Of a stretch of 24,312 nt of DNA, positions 8,563-15,035 are shown piece by piece. The stretch's first letter is position 1. Each line of letters opens with the position of its first letter. The position numbers and the translations under genes were made by a program. The stretch lies in the IMG/VR virus record IMGVR_UViG_3300042381_000461, positions 1 through 24,312 of that record; one strand, 5' to 3'. Source of the DNA: a virus. The notes below the pieces were generated by a model. It was not told the DNA's origin. It saw only the letters and a list, made by a program, of their open reading frames with translations, and did no database searches.

Positions 8563-8566
8563 AATT

Positions 8567-8989
8567 CTAGCCTCCAAAAAAGTCGGTTACAGTTTCAGTA
8601 AATAAGACCACCACATCAATCGTTGCTCGGTGGATCCCAGTATCTTTTGCAGATTCCAGATCCCACCCCACATCCTCAGAATCTAATCTGGACTGATGGA
8701 TGTAAGTGGTGTTCCAGTTCCCCTGAAACCCATCTACTCTCAGTCTAATGGATTCAACTATGGTTTCGCAAACTGTACGGCTTGCAGCAAAAATGTCACA
8801 AGTTATCCTTGCAGTGCAAACACCAGTAGCCCCACGCAAAGTCATCTGCCTATCCACAGAAGTTTTTTCATAAACCAAAAGTGGTAGCGTTGCATTCTGC
8901 GGGCTGGCATCTGGATAGATCCTCGTTCCCAGCAGTGCTGTGATGGATCCTTCACCTGTCAGGTAGGAATAGAAATCGGATTCAATCAT
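8567..8989 (-). CDS. Tail terminator / completion protein, DUF3168-like
   Basis: A 140-residue protein matching the DUF3168 (lambda gpU/HK97 gp10-neighbour) pattern: an N-terminal helix ESDFYSYLTGEGSITALLGTR, the IYPD-x-x-PQ-x-x-LPLLVYE segment at about residues 25-42, an RITCDIFA strand, and a C-terminal beta strand region with RATIDVVVLF. Such proteins cap the tail tube and connect it to the head. It overlaps the upstream gp10-like gene by ATGA, so translation is coupled, with AGGGG eight bases before the ATG. The next gene, the tail tube, follows after four bases. The family assignment comes from these motifs and from gene order. Confidence 0.85.
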   Translation of the reverse strand: MIESDFYSYLTGEGSITALLGTRIYPDASPQNATLPLLVYEKTSVDRQMTLRGATGVCTARITCDIFAASRTVCETIVESIRLRVDGFQGNWNTTYIHQSRLDSEDVGWDLESAKDTGIHRATIDVVVLFTETVTDFFGG

Positions 8990-9573
8990 TTCTTTACCCC
9001 TATTTTAGAGATAATTTCAGCCATCTTTTCTGAGAATCTAATAAATATTTGTGATCCAGCAGCAGCAAGTGCAGTTTTCATGAACGGTTTTGCCGTTGCA
9101 CCAGGGTGCTGCCAGCTTTTAAATCTGCCAGGCATAACTGGACCCACAAAACTTTTGTTCTTTTCTTTGCGTCTTGGTGAAACTGTGTGCGGTGCTGCCC
9201 CTCTTTCAACAAGATGAGCATATCTAAATGGCTCAATTTTAAGACCGTTTTTTAATGTGATGGAAGTGCCAAACTTTGGACCCACTAGTCCTAATATTTT
9301 CTTTTTACTTCCCCTGCCAAACTTTTTAGCCTTCACTGCAATAGACTTCCTTAATAGGCCAGTCCTGCCAGACTTATTTTTATTGCTTCTTTGTTTTGGT
9401 GCATTAGCTTTCACTTGCTTCTGCAGGGGCTGCAAAGCAAAGCGCATGGCACTAACTAACTTTCCATCACTCTTCCCACCTGTTAAATCTTTGAAGGTTT
9501 GCATCAGGGCATCTAAGCCTTCAATAGAAACCTTGCCCTTCTTAATCAAAAGTGATTTATCTAATTTCCCCAT
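8986..9573 (-). CDS. HK97 gp10-like head-tail connector protein
   Basis: A 195-residue basic protein resembling the HK97-gp10 family of head-tail joining/tail components. Features: an N-terminal LDALMQTFKDL helix, ALQPLQKQVKANAP at about residues 48-61, RTGLLRKSIAVK, the conserved YAHLVERGAAPHTV at about 117-130, and a C-terminal PFMKTALAAAG helix. The region from 60 to 150 is very rich in Lys and Arg. It is coupled at both ends, by TAATG with the head closure gene before it and ATGA with the tail terminator gene after it. It is slightly longer than many members (about 130-170 residues), because of basic insertions around residues 60-90 and 130-150. Confidence 0.85.
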   Translation of the reverse strand: MGKLDKSLLIKKGKVSIEGLDALMQTFKDLTGGKSDGKLVSAMRFALQPLQKQVKANAPKQRSNKNKSGRTGLLRKSIAVKAKKFGRGSKKKILGLVGPKFGTSITLKNGLKIEPFRYAHLVERGAAPHTVSPRRKEKNKSFVGPVMPGRFKSWQHPGATAKPFMKTALAAAGSQIFIRFSEKMAEIISKIGVKK

Positions 9574-9893
9574 TAGCTCACCGCCTCTACGCAGTCCACC
9601 TGCAAAGTGTGGTTGCCTTCATCCACATTAATGATGGATGCAATATCAAAGATTCTCGCATCCATTTTGATGCGGTGCCCATGCTCTAAACCATCAAACC
9701 ATCTAAGGGTTATCCGGTGGGAAAGTTCTGGCCTAACCGATTTAGCAAAGAAACCTTCTCGGGATGTGAGTGGGATTATTCCTGCCCACCTTGTTTGGGA
9801 TGTAGCCCAACTAATCACAGGCTGACCCATGTCATCGCTAGTTGATGTCTGTGTCTGAATCTCCACCCTGTATTGCAATAGACCTGGTCGCAT
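9573..9893 (-). CDS. Head closure / head-tail joining protein (Phage_H_T_join-like)
   Basis: A 106-residue protein with the typical layout of SPP1 gp16-like head completion proteins: LLQYRVEIQTQT at the N terminus, an SDDMGQPVISW turn, RWAGIIPLTSREGF, then SHRITLRWFDG and a C-terminal FDIASIINVDEGNHTLQVDCVE. These all-beta proteins close the connector channel under the adaptor ring. It follows the gp6-like connector and precedes the gp10-like gene, both by TAATG overlaps, matching the HK97 order. Length is normal for the family. Confidence 0.88.
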   Translation of the reverse strand: MRPGLLQYRVEIQTQTSTSDDMGQPVISWATSQTRWAGIIPLTSREGFFAKSVRPELSHRITLRWFDGLEHGHRIKMDARIFDIASIINVDEGNHTLQVDCVEAVS

Positions 9894-10468
9894 TAGTGGT
9901 AGATCCCTGTGGTGTAGATCGTGACGATTGAAGCCACTGCCATTGGAACTTCTTTAAGATCAGTATCTGTGACCGCTGATCGGTTTTCATATAGATGGGC
10001 CACATAGAATAACATTCCAGATTTCAATAATTTAGGAACCAGTTCTGCCGTACTGTAGCCAGTGGTGTAACTAACCTGCACAGCGTTCACCACTTCTGCG
10101 GTTGCTGGCCATGACTGATTAAAAGCTGGTGTGATTCTCGCTGGGTTAGACACTAGGTCTTCTATCCAGTTAGCCAAAGTCTGTGTATTGTTTTGGGTGT
10201 CTGCGTAGCTGATATCTTCTACAGACTGGACTGGGCCTCTTGGCAGATAAACAATGTCATCGAAAGAATCCAAGGCCAGCAAGACTTCCTGACTGGCTAT
10301 GGATATTTCGCACTGACTTTCAAAAAACATCCTTGCACTGGTGATGCAGCTATTTAAAAGCGCATCATCATAATTGCCATCAATCCTTAGATGGCTTTTT
10401 ACTTCTGACAATGTCAGAGGTTCGGTTGTCGGTGGTGTCACTACCTGAATTCTGCCCTTGATTTCCAT
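9893..10468 (-). CDS. Head-tail connector adaptor, gp6-like
   Basis: A 191-residue protein resembling HK97 gp6/SPP1 gp15 adaptors, which form a ring beneath the portal. The N-terminal helix pair is clear: EPLTLSEVKSHLRI, DGNYDDALLNSCITSAR and FFESQCEIS (about residues 16-58). This is followed by a beta-rich middle with YLPRGPVQSV and VQVSYTTGY, and a final helical part with LKSGMLFYVAHLYENR. The ATG has GAGG nine bases upstream. Its first 89 bases overlap the end of the upstream small gene in another frame, which is unusually long for this compact genome. The stop is a TAATG overlap with the head closure gene. Confidence 0.88.
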   Translation of the reverse strand: MEIKGRIQVVTPPTTEPLTLSEVKSHLRIDGNYDDALLNSCITSARMFFESQCEISIASQEVLLALDSFDDIVYLPRGPVQSVEDISYADTQNNTQTLANWIEDLVSNPARITPAFNQSWPATAEVVNAVQVSYTTGYSTAELVPKLLKSGMLFYVAHLYENRSAVTDTDLKEVPMAVASIVTIYTTGIYH

Positions 10469-10646
10469 GATCTCTTACCTCAGGTATGACTTTGGAACTG
10501 GCCTTTTCTTTAGCTGCTGGTGTGGCAGGAGTGGCATAACCAATCCTGCACCATTCAGCACCTACATCATCAGGCACATCTATGATTAAGCCAGCGTTGG
10601 TGTCTTCCCAAGCACTGGCCACACTGGTTAACATTTTTATTTTCAT
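10380..10646 (-). CDS. Small head-region protein, unknown family
   Basis: An 88-residue protein between the major capsid and connector genes. Its N-terminal half (MKIKMLTSVASAWED, then IIDVPDDVGAEWCRIGYATP) resembles a short domain often encoded right after capsid genes: a KML strand, a V-D-V segment and an acidic helix ending in GYA. From residue 42 the chain is Lys/Ser/Asp/Gln-rich and probably disordered. The start overlaps the capsid stop as TAATG. The last 89 bases are shared with the connector gene in a different frame, so the disordered tail may be constrained by, or a by-product of, that overlap. Role unknown; a minor head or decoration function is only an inference from place. Confidence 0.7.
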   Translation of the reverse strand: MKIKMLTSVASAWEDTNAGLIIDVPDDVGAEWCRIGYATPATPAAKEKASSKVIPEVRDHGNQGQNSGSDTTDNRTSDIVRSKKPSKD

Positions 10647-11974
10647 TATGCGCCTGCTGCCATTAATAGGGACCAGATTGGGTTATAGGTGGTAGTGTTC
10701 CCAGTAAGGACACAACCATCAAACCTACTGAATGCTACCCAGCCGATTTGAGCAAGTGCTGCATAGGTTTCATTTTGGCGAACCAAAGTGAGACCACCAG
10801 AACCTACTACAGTACGGACAGTATAAGCAGACAGATCACCAAAGATGATAGGCTTAGTCGAAGCAGCAGCAGATGCCATGTTGTTGTTTAAGACAACAGG
10901 ATAGCCAAGGATGGTAGGAAGTCGGCCAGATGCATCAACATAATTTGAAACCAAGATCGGCCTTCCAGCAGTATCAAGGATAGATGCAATCTGATTCATG
11001 GTGGTTGAGTTCATCATGAATGCACATTTAGGGCTAGCCCTGTGTGCTGGATCAACATTACCGATTAAGGTCATGATGTTAGCCACAGTGATTGCAGTGG
11101 CACTAGCAACAGCAGTGGAAGCATTGGCACCCACTACTATGCCAGTTGGCTGGCTTGATCCAGTTCCGGTACTCATGTGAGTTTCAGTAATTCTCCCCAA
11201 TCGTGTGCCTGCCACTTTTGCTACAAGGCTTTCAATGTCAATCAAAGAATCTTCAAACAATTCATAGGAAGTCAGAATCTGTTTGGAAGAATACTTGTAC
11301 GCATTCAAGGTCTTGGTTGCAGTGGTGAAAGCAGTTTGGGCTGCGGTGCCGTTTTCTGATAACAGTTCACCAGTCACACCAGTTTCATCAAGCAATGGGA
11401 AATTCAGTGCAGATCCAGTGCTGGTACTGATAACAGTAGCAACCTGCATAACTGAGTTATAGTCTCTCAGGGCTTCTGTGAGGGTGTCATAAAAACCAGA
11501 ATTAGTGAGTGCGCCACCGATGCCAGCAGAGCCAATGCCCTGGGCAGCTCGGGTAGCTCCAAGGTCAAGGGTATTGCTGTTGAGGTCCAAACCAGTTTCA
11601 TTAGCAGCAGCAGCGAATTCATTTCTGAATGCAGGTGTGCCTTTGGTGAACCAACCTCTAAGAGCATTGGATTGATTAGCTTTGGCTTTGCGGTCTGACA
11701 CATCAGCTACAAAGTGGGGTGCTGAAATAGGTGCAGACTTTCTTACACTGCGTTTGACCGATTCAAGCTTTTCTGAATTCTGTTGCATGGATGCAGAACC
11801 AGCAGCAGCATCTTCAAGCACTGCAAGTCGAACATCGATATCCGCTACGGATGCAGCAAGATTATCAAAGGAAGTTTGTTCCTCTGGGGTCAATGCCCTA
11901 GCTGCCAAAGTTTCCATCGAGTTTACTTTCTCGATGCGATCAAGCTGCAAGGCTTTGATTTCTGAAATACTCAT
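10646..11974 (-). CDS. Major capsid protein, HK97 fold
   Basis: A 442-residue HK97-type capsid protein. The N-terminal 70 or so residues are helical and charged (IKALQLDRIEKVNSMETLA, later VDIRL-like heptads), fitting a delta-domain scaffold, followed by a Ser/Lys/Arg-rich region to about residue 110 where the prohead protease probably cuts. The core shows expected landmarks: GGALTNSGFYDTLTEAL, FPLLDETGVTGELLSENG, KYSSKQILTSYELFEDS, GTRLGRITETHMSTGTGS and the final FGDLSAYTVRT with a conserved R-x-x-G strand. It is preceded by a 323-base gap with its own terminator-delimited leader, a promoter candidate and hairpins, suggesting separate, high expression. AAGGA lies about nine bases before the ATG. 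Cleavage site position is inferred. Confidence 0.93.
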   Translation of the reverse strand: MSISEIKALQLDRIEKVNSMETLAARALTPEEQTSFDNLAASVADIDVRLAVLEDAAAGSASMQQNSEKLESVKRSVRKSAPISAPHFVADVSDRKAKANQSNALRGWFTKGTPAFRNEFAAAANETGLDLNSNTLDLGATRAAQGIGSAGIGGALTNSGFYDTLTEALRDYNSVMQVATVISTSTGSALNFPLLDETGVTGELLSENGTAAQTAFTTATKTLNAYKYSSKQILTSYELFEDSLIDIESLVAKVAGTRLGRITETHMSTGTGSSQPTGIVVGANASTAVASATAITVANIMTLIGNVDPAHRASPKCAFMMNSTTMNQIASILDTAGRPILVSNYVDASGRLPTILGYPVVLNNNMASAAASTKPIIFGDLSAYTVRTVVGSGGLTLVRQNETYAALAQIGWVAFSRFDGCVLTGNTTTYNPIWSLLMAAGA

Positions 11975-11984
11975 AAGTATTTTT

Positions 11985-12007
11985 CCTTGAAAAAGAGTTC
12001 TTCAAGG
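11985..12007 (-). promoter_or_regulatory. Hairpin containing the capsid gene ribosome-binding site
   Basis: On the minus strand CCTTGAA (12007-12001) pairs perfectly with TTCAAGG (11991-11985), with a nine-base loop. The 3' arm holds the AAGG of the capsid Shine-Dalgarno (AAGGA), ten bases before the ATG at 11974. When folded it would hide most of the ribosome site. The inverted repeat is seen; control of translation is inferred. Confidence 0.55.
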
Positions 12008-12015
12008 TGCCCGCA

Positions 12016-12061
12016 TACGCAGTGGCACCATGCCGGAATGCTCCGGTGGCCACCATGCGTA
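12016..12061 (-). other. Long imperfect hairpin in the capsid leader
   Basis: TACGCA-GTGGC (12016-12026) pairs with GCCAC and TGCGTA (12049-12053 and 12056-12061), and inside it CCGGA (12033-12037) pairs with TCCGG (12042-12046) around an ATGC loop. This gives 16 pairs broken by small internal loops. It has no U-tract after it, so it is not a simple terminator. It could stabilise the capsid mRNA 5' end or bind a protein. Confidence 0.5.
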
Positions 12062-12082
12062 AATACTGCAAGGCTTCCCCCA

Positions 12083-12109
12083 TTTTTACATGGGTTGGAA
12101 ATGTGTCAA
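12083..12109 (-). promoter_or_regulatory. Candidate capsid gene promoter
   Basis: A perfect TTGACA lies at 12109-12104 on the minus strand, followed after 15 bases by TAAAAA (12088-12083), four of six matches to TATAAT. The spacing is two bases short of ideal. It lies about 110 bases before the capsid ATG and downstream of the terminator at 12250-12280, where a new promoter is needed if the terminator is efficient. Confidence 0.35.
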
Positions 12110-12173
12110 ATCGTATGGAATGAAGGAAAAGACCGCATGCTGAATGGCTAGAAACAAGTGCTTTAATTGATGA

Positions 12174-12246
12174 TCACGCAATTAGGTTCGGGATCATGAA
12201 CTAAGGATGTGGCTTAGTTCAGGGAAATGGCTTTGCGTGAACTAAG
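12174..12246 (-). repeat. Three TGAACTAAG-type boxes and a nested inverted repeat before the capsid gene
   Basis: TGAACTAAG occurs at 12197-12205 and 12238-12246, and its exact reverse complement at 12213-12221. In the minus transcript the middle box can pair with either the first (16-base loop) or the third (7-base loop), but not both. An outer pair TCACGCAA (12174-12181) with TTGCGTGA (12233-12240) overlaps the first box. The pattern fits either DNA operator sites for a dimeric regulator or an RNA with mutually exclusive folds. Repeats are seen directly; function is inferred. Confidence 0.6.
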
Positions 12247-12249
12247 AAC

Positions 12250-12280
12250 AAAAAAAGCCCCTAGGGATTAGCTAGGGGCT
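12250..12280 (-). terminator. Intrinsic terminator after the membrane protein gene
   Basis: On the minus strand AGCCCCTAG (12280-12272 read as its complement arm) and CTAGGGGCT form a perfect nine-pair GC-rich stem with a seven-base loop, followed directly by seven T residues (12256-12250). It lies 18 bases after the stop of the membrane protein gene and before the capsid leader. It would separate upstream from capsid transcription unless antiterminated. Confidence 0.9.
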
Positions 12281-12297
12281 GATGAATGTGGTGGGGC

Positions 12298-12558
12298 TTA
12301 CCTTAACCAAGAGATATTGCTTTTAAGGTAAATATAAACAGGGGACAATATAAGAAAGACAATAAAACCTGCAATGAATATTAGAACCACCCGAATACAC
12401 AATCCAATTAAATGACCCATGTTTTGTGGTGGTGCTGGTGCCTTGTTCTGATTAGCCATCGTTGCATAGATCACATGAAGGGGTATGGTTATGAACAACC
12501 CAAAGAATCCGCACATGAATGCCAGAAAGTGAAGCACAATAAAAACAGCATGACCCAT
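12298..12558 (-). CDS. Small two-helix membrane protein (moron-like)
   Basis: An 86-residue protein with two predicted membrane helices: about residues 4-32 (VFIVLHFLAFMCGFFGLFIT and following) and 49-77 (HLIGLCIRVVLIFIAGFIVF and following), joined by a polar Asn/Pro/Gln linker at 33-48 (NQNKAPAPPQN). There is a short polar C terminus. GAGGA lies seven bases before the ATG. It sits between the prohead protease and capsid genes, which are normally adjacent, and it ends in a strong terminator, so it looks like a separately controlled insertion. Superinfection exclusion, host surface change or holin-like activity are possible, but no family is recognised. A hairpin covers its start codon. Confidence 0.72.
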   Translation of the reverse strand: MGHAVFIVLHFLAFMCGFFGLFITIPLHVIYATMANQNKAPAPPQNMGHLIGLCIRVVLIFIAGFIVFLILSPVYIYLKSNISWLR

Positions 12559-12594
12559 GGTTCCATCCTCAGTTAGAGAGTAATGAAACCATGG
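12555..12594 (-). promoter_or_regulatory. Hairpin burying the start codon of the membrane protein
   Basis: On the minus strand CCATGGTTTCAT (12594-12583) pairs with ATGGAACCATGG (12566-12555) over 12 pairs, one of them U-G, with a 16-base loop. The ATG start (12558-12556) lies inside the 3' arm and the GAGG ribosome site at the loop/stem border. This would repress translation until opened. A second small hairpin, AGATATC/GGTATCT, lies just before it at 12599-12618. Confidence 0.55.
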
Positions 12595-12621
12595 TAGCAG
12601 ATACCTTTTGCGATATCTAAA

Positions 12622-13191
12622 TTATTTAATCTTAAGTATCTGCACTAGATTCATTCTCTTTTGAATCTCCATCTCTCGTTCATGCTCTAGCTCTTGATAG
12701 TACTGCAAAGATCTCAATCCTATTTCAGTATTTAAATAGGCTGGATAGGTTACTGCGCTGACATCATGCAAATCGACATCGAGCAGGGTTCTGATGTTCT
12801 TATCCCCTTCTTTATCCCAGCTATCTTTTTTGGTGATGAATGCGAATGACATCTGGGTAACATCACCTCGGCTCATCGAAACCATGAGATCCCTTGCATA
12901 GCTGGTGTCAGGTGGGGTGATCTCAACCAACAACCCCTCAGAGTCCACTGTAAGATTAAGTGTGCCACTGGTGGATCTACCTAGGATTAAATTTTGGTCA
13001 TGGTTAATCAAAGCCCTGACATCTGCACCCTGTGCCAATGACCTTGTGAAAGCTTTAGGGTCAATCTGTTCAAGGAATCCACCCAGATCCTGTGACCTGT
13101 TGGGGCTGAACTTGGCAGCATAGCCCACTAGCTTTTTTCCATCTTGCTCTACCCTAAATTCTGTGGTGAATCGTGTTTCTAGTTTAACCAT
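12622..13191 (-). CDS. HK97-family prohead protease
   Basis: A 189-residue serine protease that would remove the capsid delta domain and then itself during prohead maturation. Family marks: LVGYAAKFSP at residues 21-30, DPKAFTRSL at 44-52, the INHD segment with probable catalytic His64, LVEITPPDTSYARDL, and QMSFAF with probable nucleophile Ser115, then LLDVDLHDVSAVTYPAY, which typically carries the third active-site residue region. Length is normal. It overlaps the portal gene by 13 bases; its ATG has GGGAG about eight bases upstream. The C-terminal 29 residues are charged and helical, consistent with a scaffold-binding or self-cleavage tail. Confidence 0.93.
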   Translation of the reverse strand: MVKLETRFTTEFRVEQDGKKLVGYAAKFSPNRSQDLGGFLEQIDPKAFTRSLAQGADVRALINHDQNLILGRSTSGTLNLTVDSEGLLVEITPPDTSYARDLMVSMSRGDVTQMSFAFITKKDSWDKEGDKNIRTLLDVDLHDVSAVTYPAYLNTEIGLRSLQYYQELEHEREMEIQKRMNLVQILKIK

Positions 13192-15032
13192 GTGACTTTC
13201 TCCCAGTTAGCTTTGGTATCGATCCAGTTCTTAAGTTTCTCATCGGCCAAAAGTTTTAGATTTCTAGGTGTGGCTGATCCAGCTAAGTCTAACCATTCAG
13301 CCTTCAATGCTTCACAGTGATCTGCAGCAGCTCGGACACCACCACCCGATTCCGGCTGAATGAATTCAAGGACAGGTTCAAGGATGATCTGCACCCTTTC
13401 CTGATGGGCTTCCAAAAACTTTTCTAAGGCTGGGATGAATTCCCCAGGCTTATTGCTGATCCTTCCCAAATGGTTTGCTTCAATCTTTCTGATTTGTTTT
13501 CTGGCAGCTTCTAACAACTTAGCAAAGCCAAAGCTGTTTTGTTGTGGTGCAGGGATTGGATCGGGTGTGGGTGGGGTAATCTTCAGACCTGAGAAGATGG
13601 AATCCAAAATAGTCTGATCCAGAAATGGGAATGATGCTAGGGCAATAGCCTTGGCCGATTCCATTGGTATTAAACCTTCACCAACCTTAGCCACTAGATC
13701 GACTAACGATGTGATCTGTGCGCCATTTAAAGCTGTTGCTGCCACATCTGCGGTGGGTGGTGCTATTGGTGCTGGGATTGGATCGGGTGTGGGTGGGGTT
13801 GGCATCTGGCCTAAAGTTTTTGCCTGGTCTACTGCTGCTGGTGTTTGTCCTGGTCCAAACGCAGGATCCATATTCTTTGGTACCATGTAGGCATCACCAC
13901 CTTCAAAGGGTGGTAGGTTCTCCAATGCTCTCACATCATTTCTAGATAACCATCCCCAACTAAGCGCACTAGCATAAAATGCTGATCTGCCTGCGGTGTC
14001 ACCCCTAAGTAATGCATCTTGATTATGCTCTGCATAAAGCTGGTCCAGCGAGCTTATCAACTTGAAGTTAATTTCCTGCTCCCATCGGATTAACCATGGT
14101 CTCAAAGTTTCCTGAAGGAATGCTAGGTTGTCCTGTTCTAAACTGCTGTAAGTTCCTGCACCTGCTCCTATTTTGCTGGCTGGAATCTTGAACCACCTAG
14201 CCACTTCTTGAAGTTGAAACTGCCTAGAGGCTATCCACTGTGCATCATCGGGTGGGGTTCCTATGGTCTGATAGGTTACACCATTTTGCAATATCGCTAC
14301 TCGATGTGCATTCTTAACAGTCGCATGCATATCCTCCCATGATTTCCGCATGTTCTGGATAGCTTCTGAATTAAGCTTGCCAGGAACGCTGATGACCCCA
14401 GCAGGTTTTCCACCTTGACCAAAGAAGGTTGAGCCGAATTCTTCTACAGCCATTCCAAGACCGATTGAATTTTTAGCCTGGGCAATTACTGAGTACCCTT
14501 TCACACCGTCAAAGCTTAGACCCTTGATGTGCAAAATCTCTGAGGGTAAAAAGATCACTGATCCGTATTTGTAAAACAGTTCGCCATTCTCATCTCGCAC
14601 AGGTTCAACCTGTGAAGGATCGAGTGGCCAGAGTTGTTGCACTCTCCCAGAGTTTTTATCCCTGACTATTTCTGCATAGCCATTACCCCAAACGAGCGAA
14701 TGCCCCATGAGGGTTTCACGAAAAGTTAAGGCACTCATTTCTGGGTTTGGCTGATCGTGCAGGATTCTATAAATAGGATGATCATTAGCCTTTGATCTTG
14801 AACCATCATGACCCCTGCGGAATACTTGCAATGGCAGACTGGCAACACCTTCAGAGATAGCCCTGACTGCTGCCCACACTGCGGAATAAGTCATCGATGA
14901 TGCTTGATTAACATTCTGGCCAGTGGTAGAAATGCCTGTGTAGGTCCAAGATCCAGAGTCGGTAACCAAACTATAGCCAGCTAATTTGTTGATGGTGTTT
15001 GCAAAGAGGGATCTGATGGATTTAAAAGGCAT
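13179..15032 (-). CDS. Portal protein, HK97 family, with long C-terminal extension
   Basis: A 617-residue protein whose first 390 or so residues match HK97-type portals: SAVWAAVRAISEGVASLPLQV, HPIYRILHDQPNPEMSA, LVWGNGYAEIVRD, QLWPLDPSQVEPV, HIKGLSFDGVKGYSV, FFGQGGKPAGVISVPG and EVARWFKIPASKIGAG. The dodecamer would be the DNA gate and terminase dock. The family is usually about 400-450 residues. Here the extra C-terminal part has a proline linker (PPTPDPIPAP) used twice, an NGAQITSLVDLVAKVGEGLIP-type helical module of about 50 residues between them, and about 120 further residues. Similar NGAQ modules occur in some other portals (known from phage families). The start is four bases after the terminase stop, without a clear Shine-Dalgarno, so coupled translation is likely. 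Confidence 0.93.
   Translation of the reverse strand: MPFKSIRSLFANTINKLAGYSLVTDSGSWTYTGISTTGQNVNQASSMTYSAVWAAVRAISEGVASLPLQVFRRGHDGSRSKANDHPIYRILHDQPNPEMSALTFRETLMGHSLVWGNGYAEIVRDKNSGRVQQLWPLDPSQVEPVRDENGELFYKYGSVIFLPSEILHIKGLSFDGVKGYSVIAQAKNSIGLGMAVEEFGSTFFGQGGKPAGVISVPGKLNSEAIQNMRKSWEDMHATVKNAHRVAILQNGVTYQTIGTPPDDAQWIASRQFQLQEVARWFKIPASKIGAGAGTYSSLEQDNLAFLQETLRPWLIRWEQEINFKLISSLDQLYAEHNQDALLRGDTAGRSAFYASALSWGWLSRNDVRALENLPPFEGGDAYMVPKNMDPAFGPGQTPAAVDQAKTLGQMPTPPTPDPIPAPIAPPTADVAATALNGAQITSLVDLVAKVGEGLIPMESAKAIALASFPFLDQTILDSIFSGLKITPPTPDPIPAPQQNSFGFAKLLEAARKQIRKIEANHLGRISNKPGEFIPALEKFLEAHQERVQIILEPVLEFIQPESGGGVRAAADHCEALKAEWLDLAGSATPRNLKLLADEKLKNWIDTKANWEKVTWLN
13546..13799 (-). repeat. Direct repeat pair encoding PPTPDPIPAP linkers in the portal
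   Basis: Positions 13546-13577 and 13768-13799 are identical at 31 of 32 bases. Both encode the same proline-rich linker in the same frame, and they flank the NGAQ-type module. The near identity at DNA level, unlike the rest of the gene, suggests recent duplication or gene conversion. Recombination between them would delete 222 bases, 74 codons, in frame. Confidence 0.85.
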
Positions 15033-15035
15033 GAT

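Noticed and set aside
13546-13799. Mobile element or transposon ends from the direct repeats in the portal gene
   Set aside because: Both repeats are coding, in frame and direct, with no transposase or terminal inverted repeats between them.
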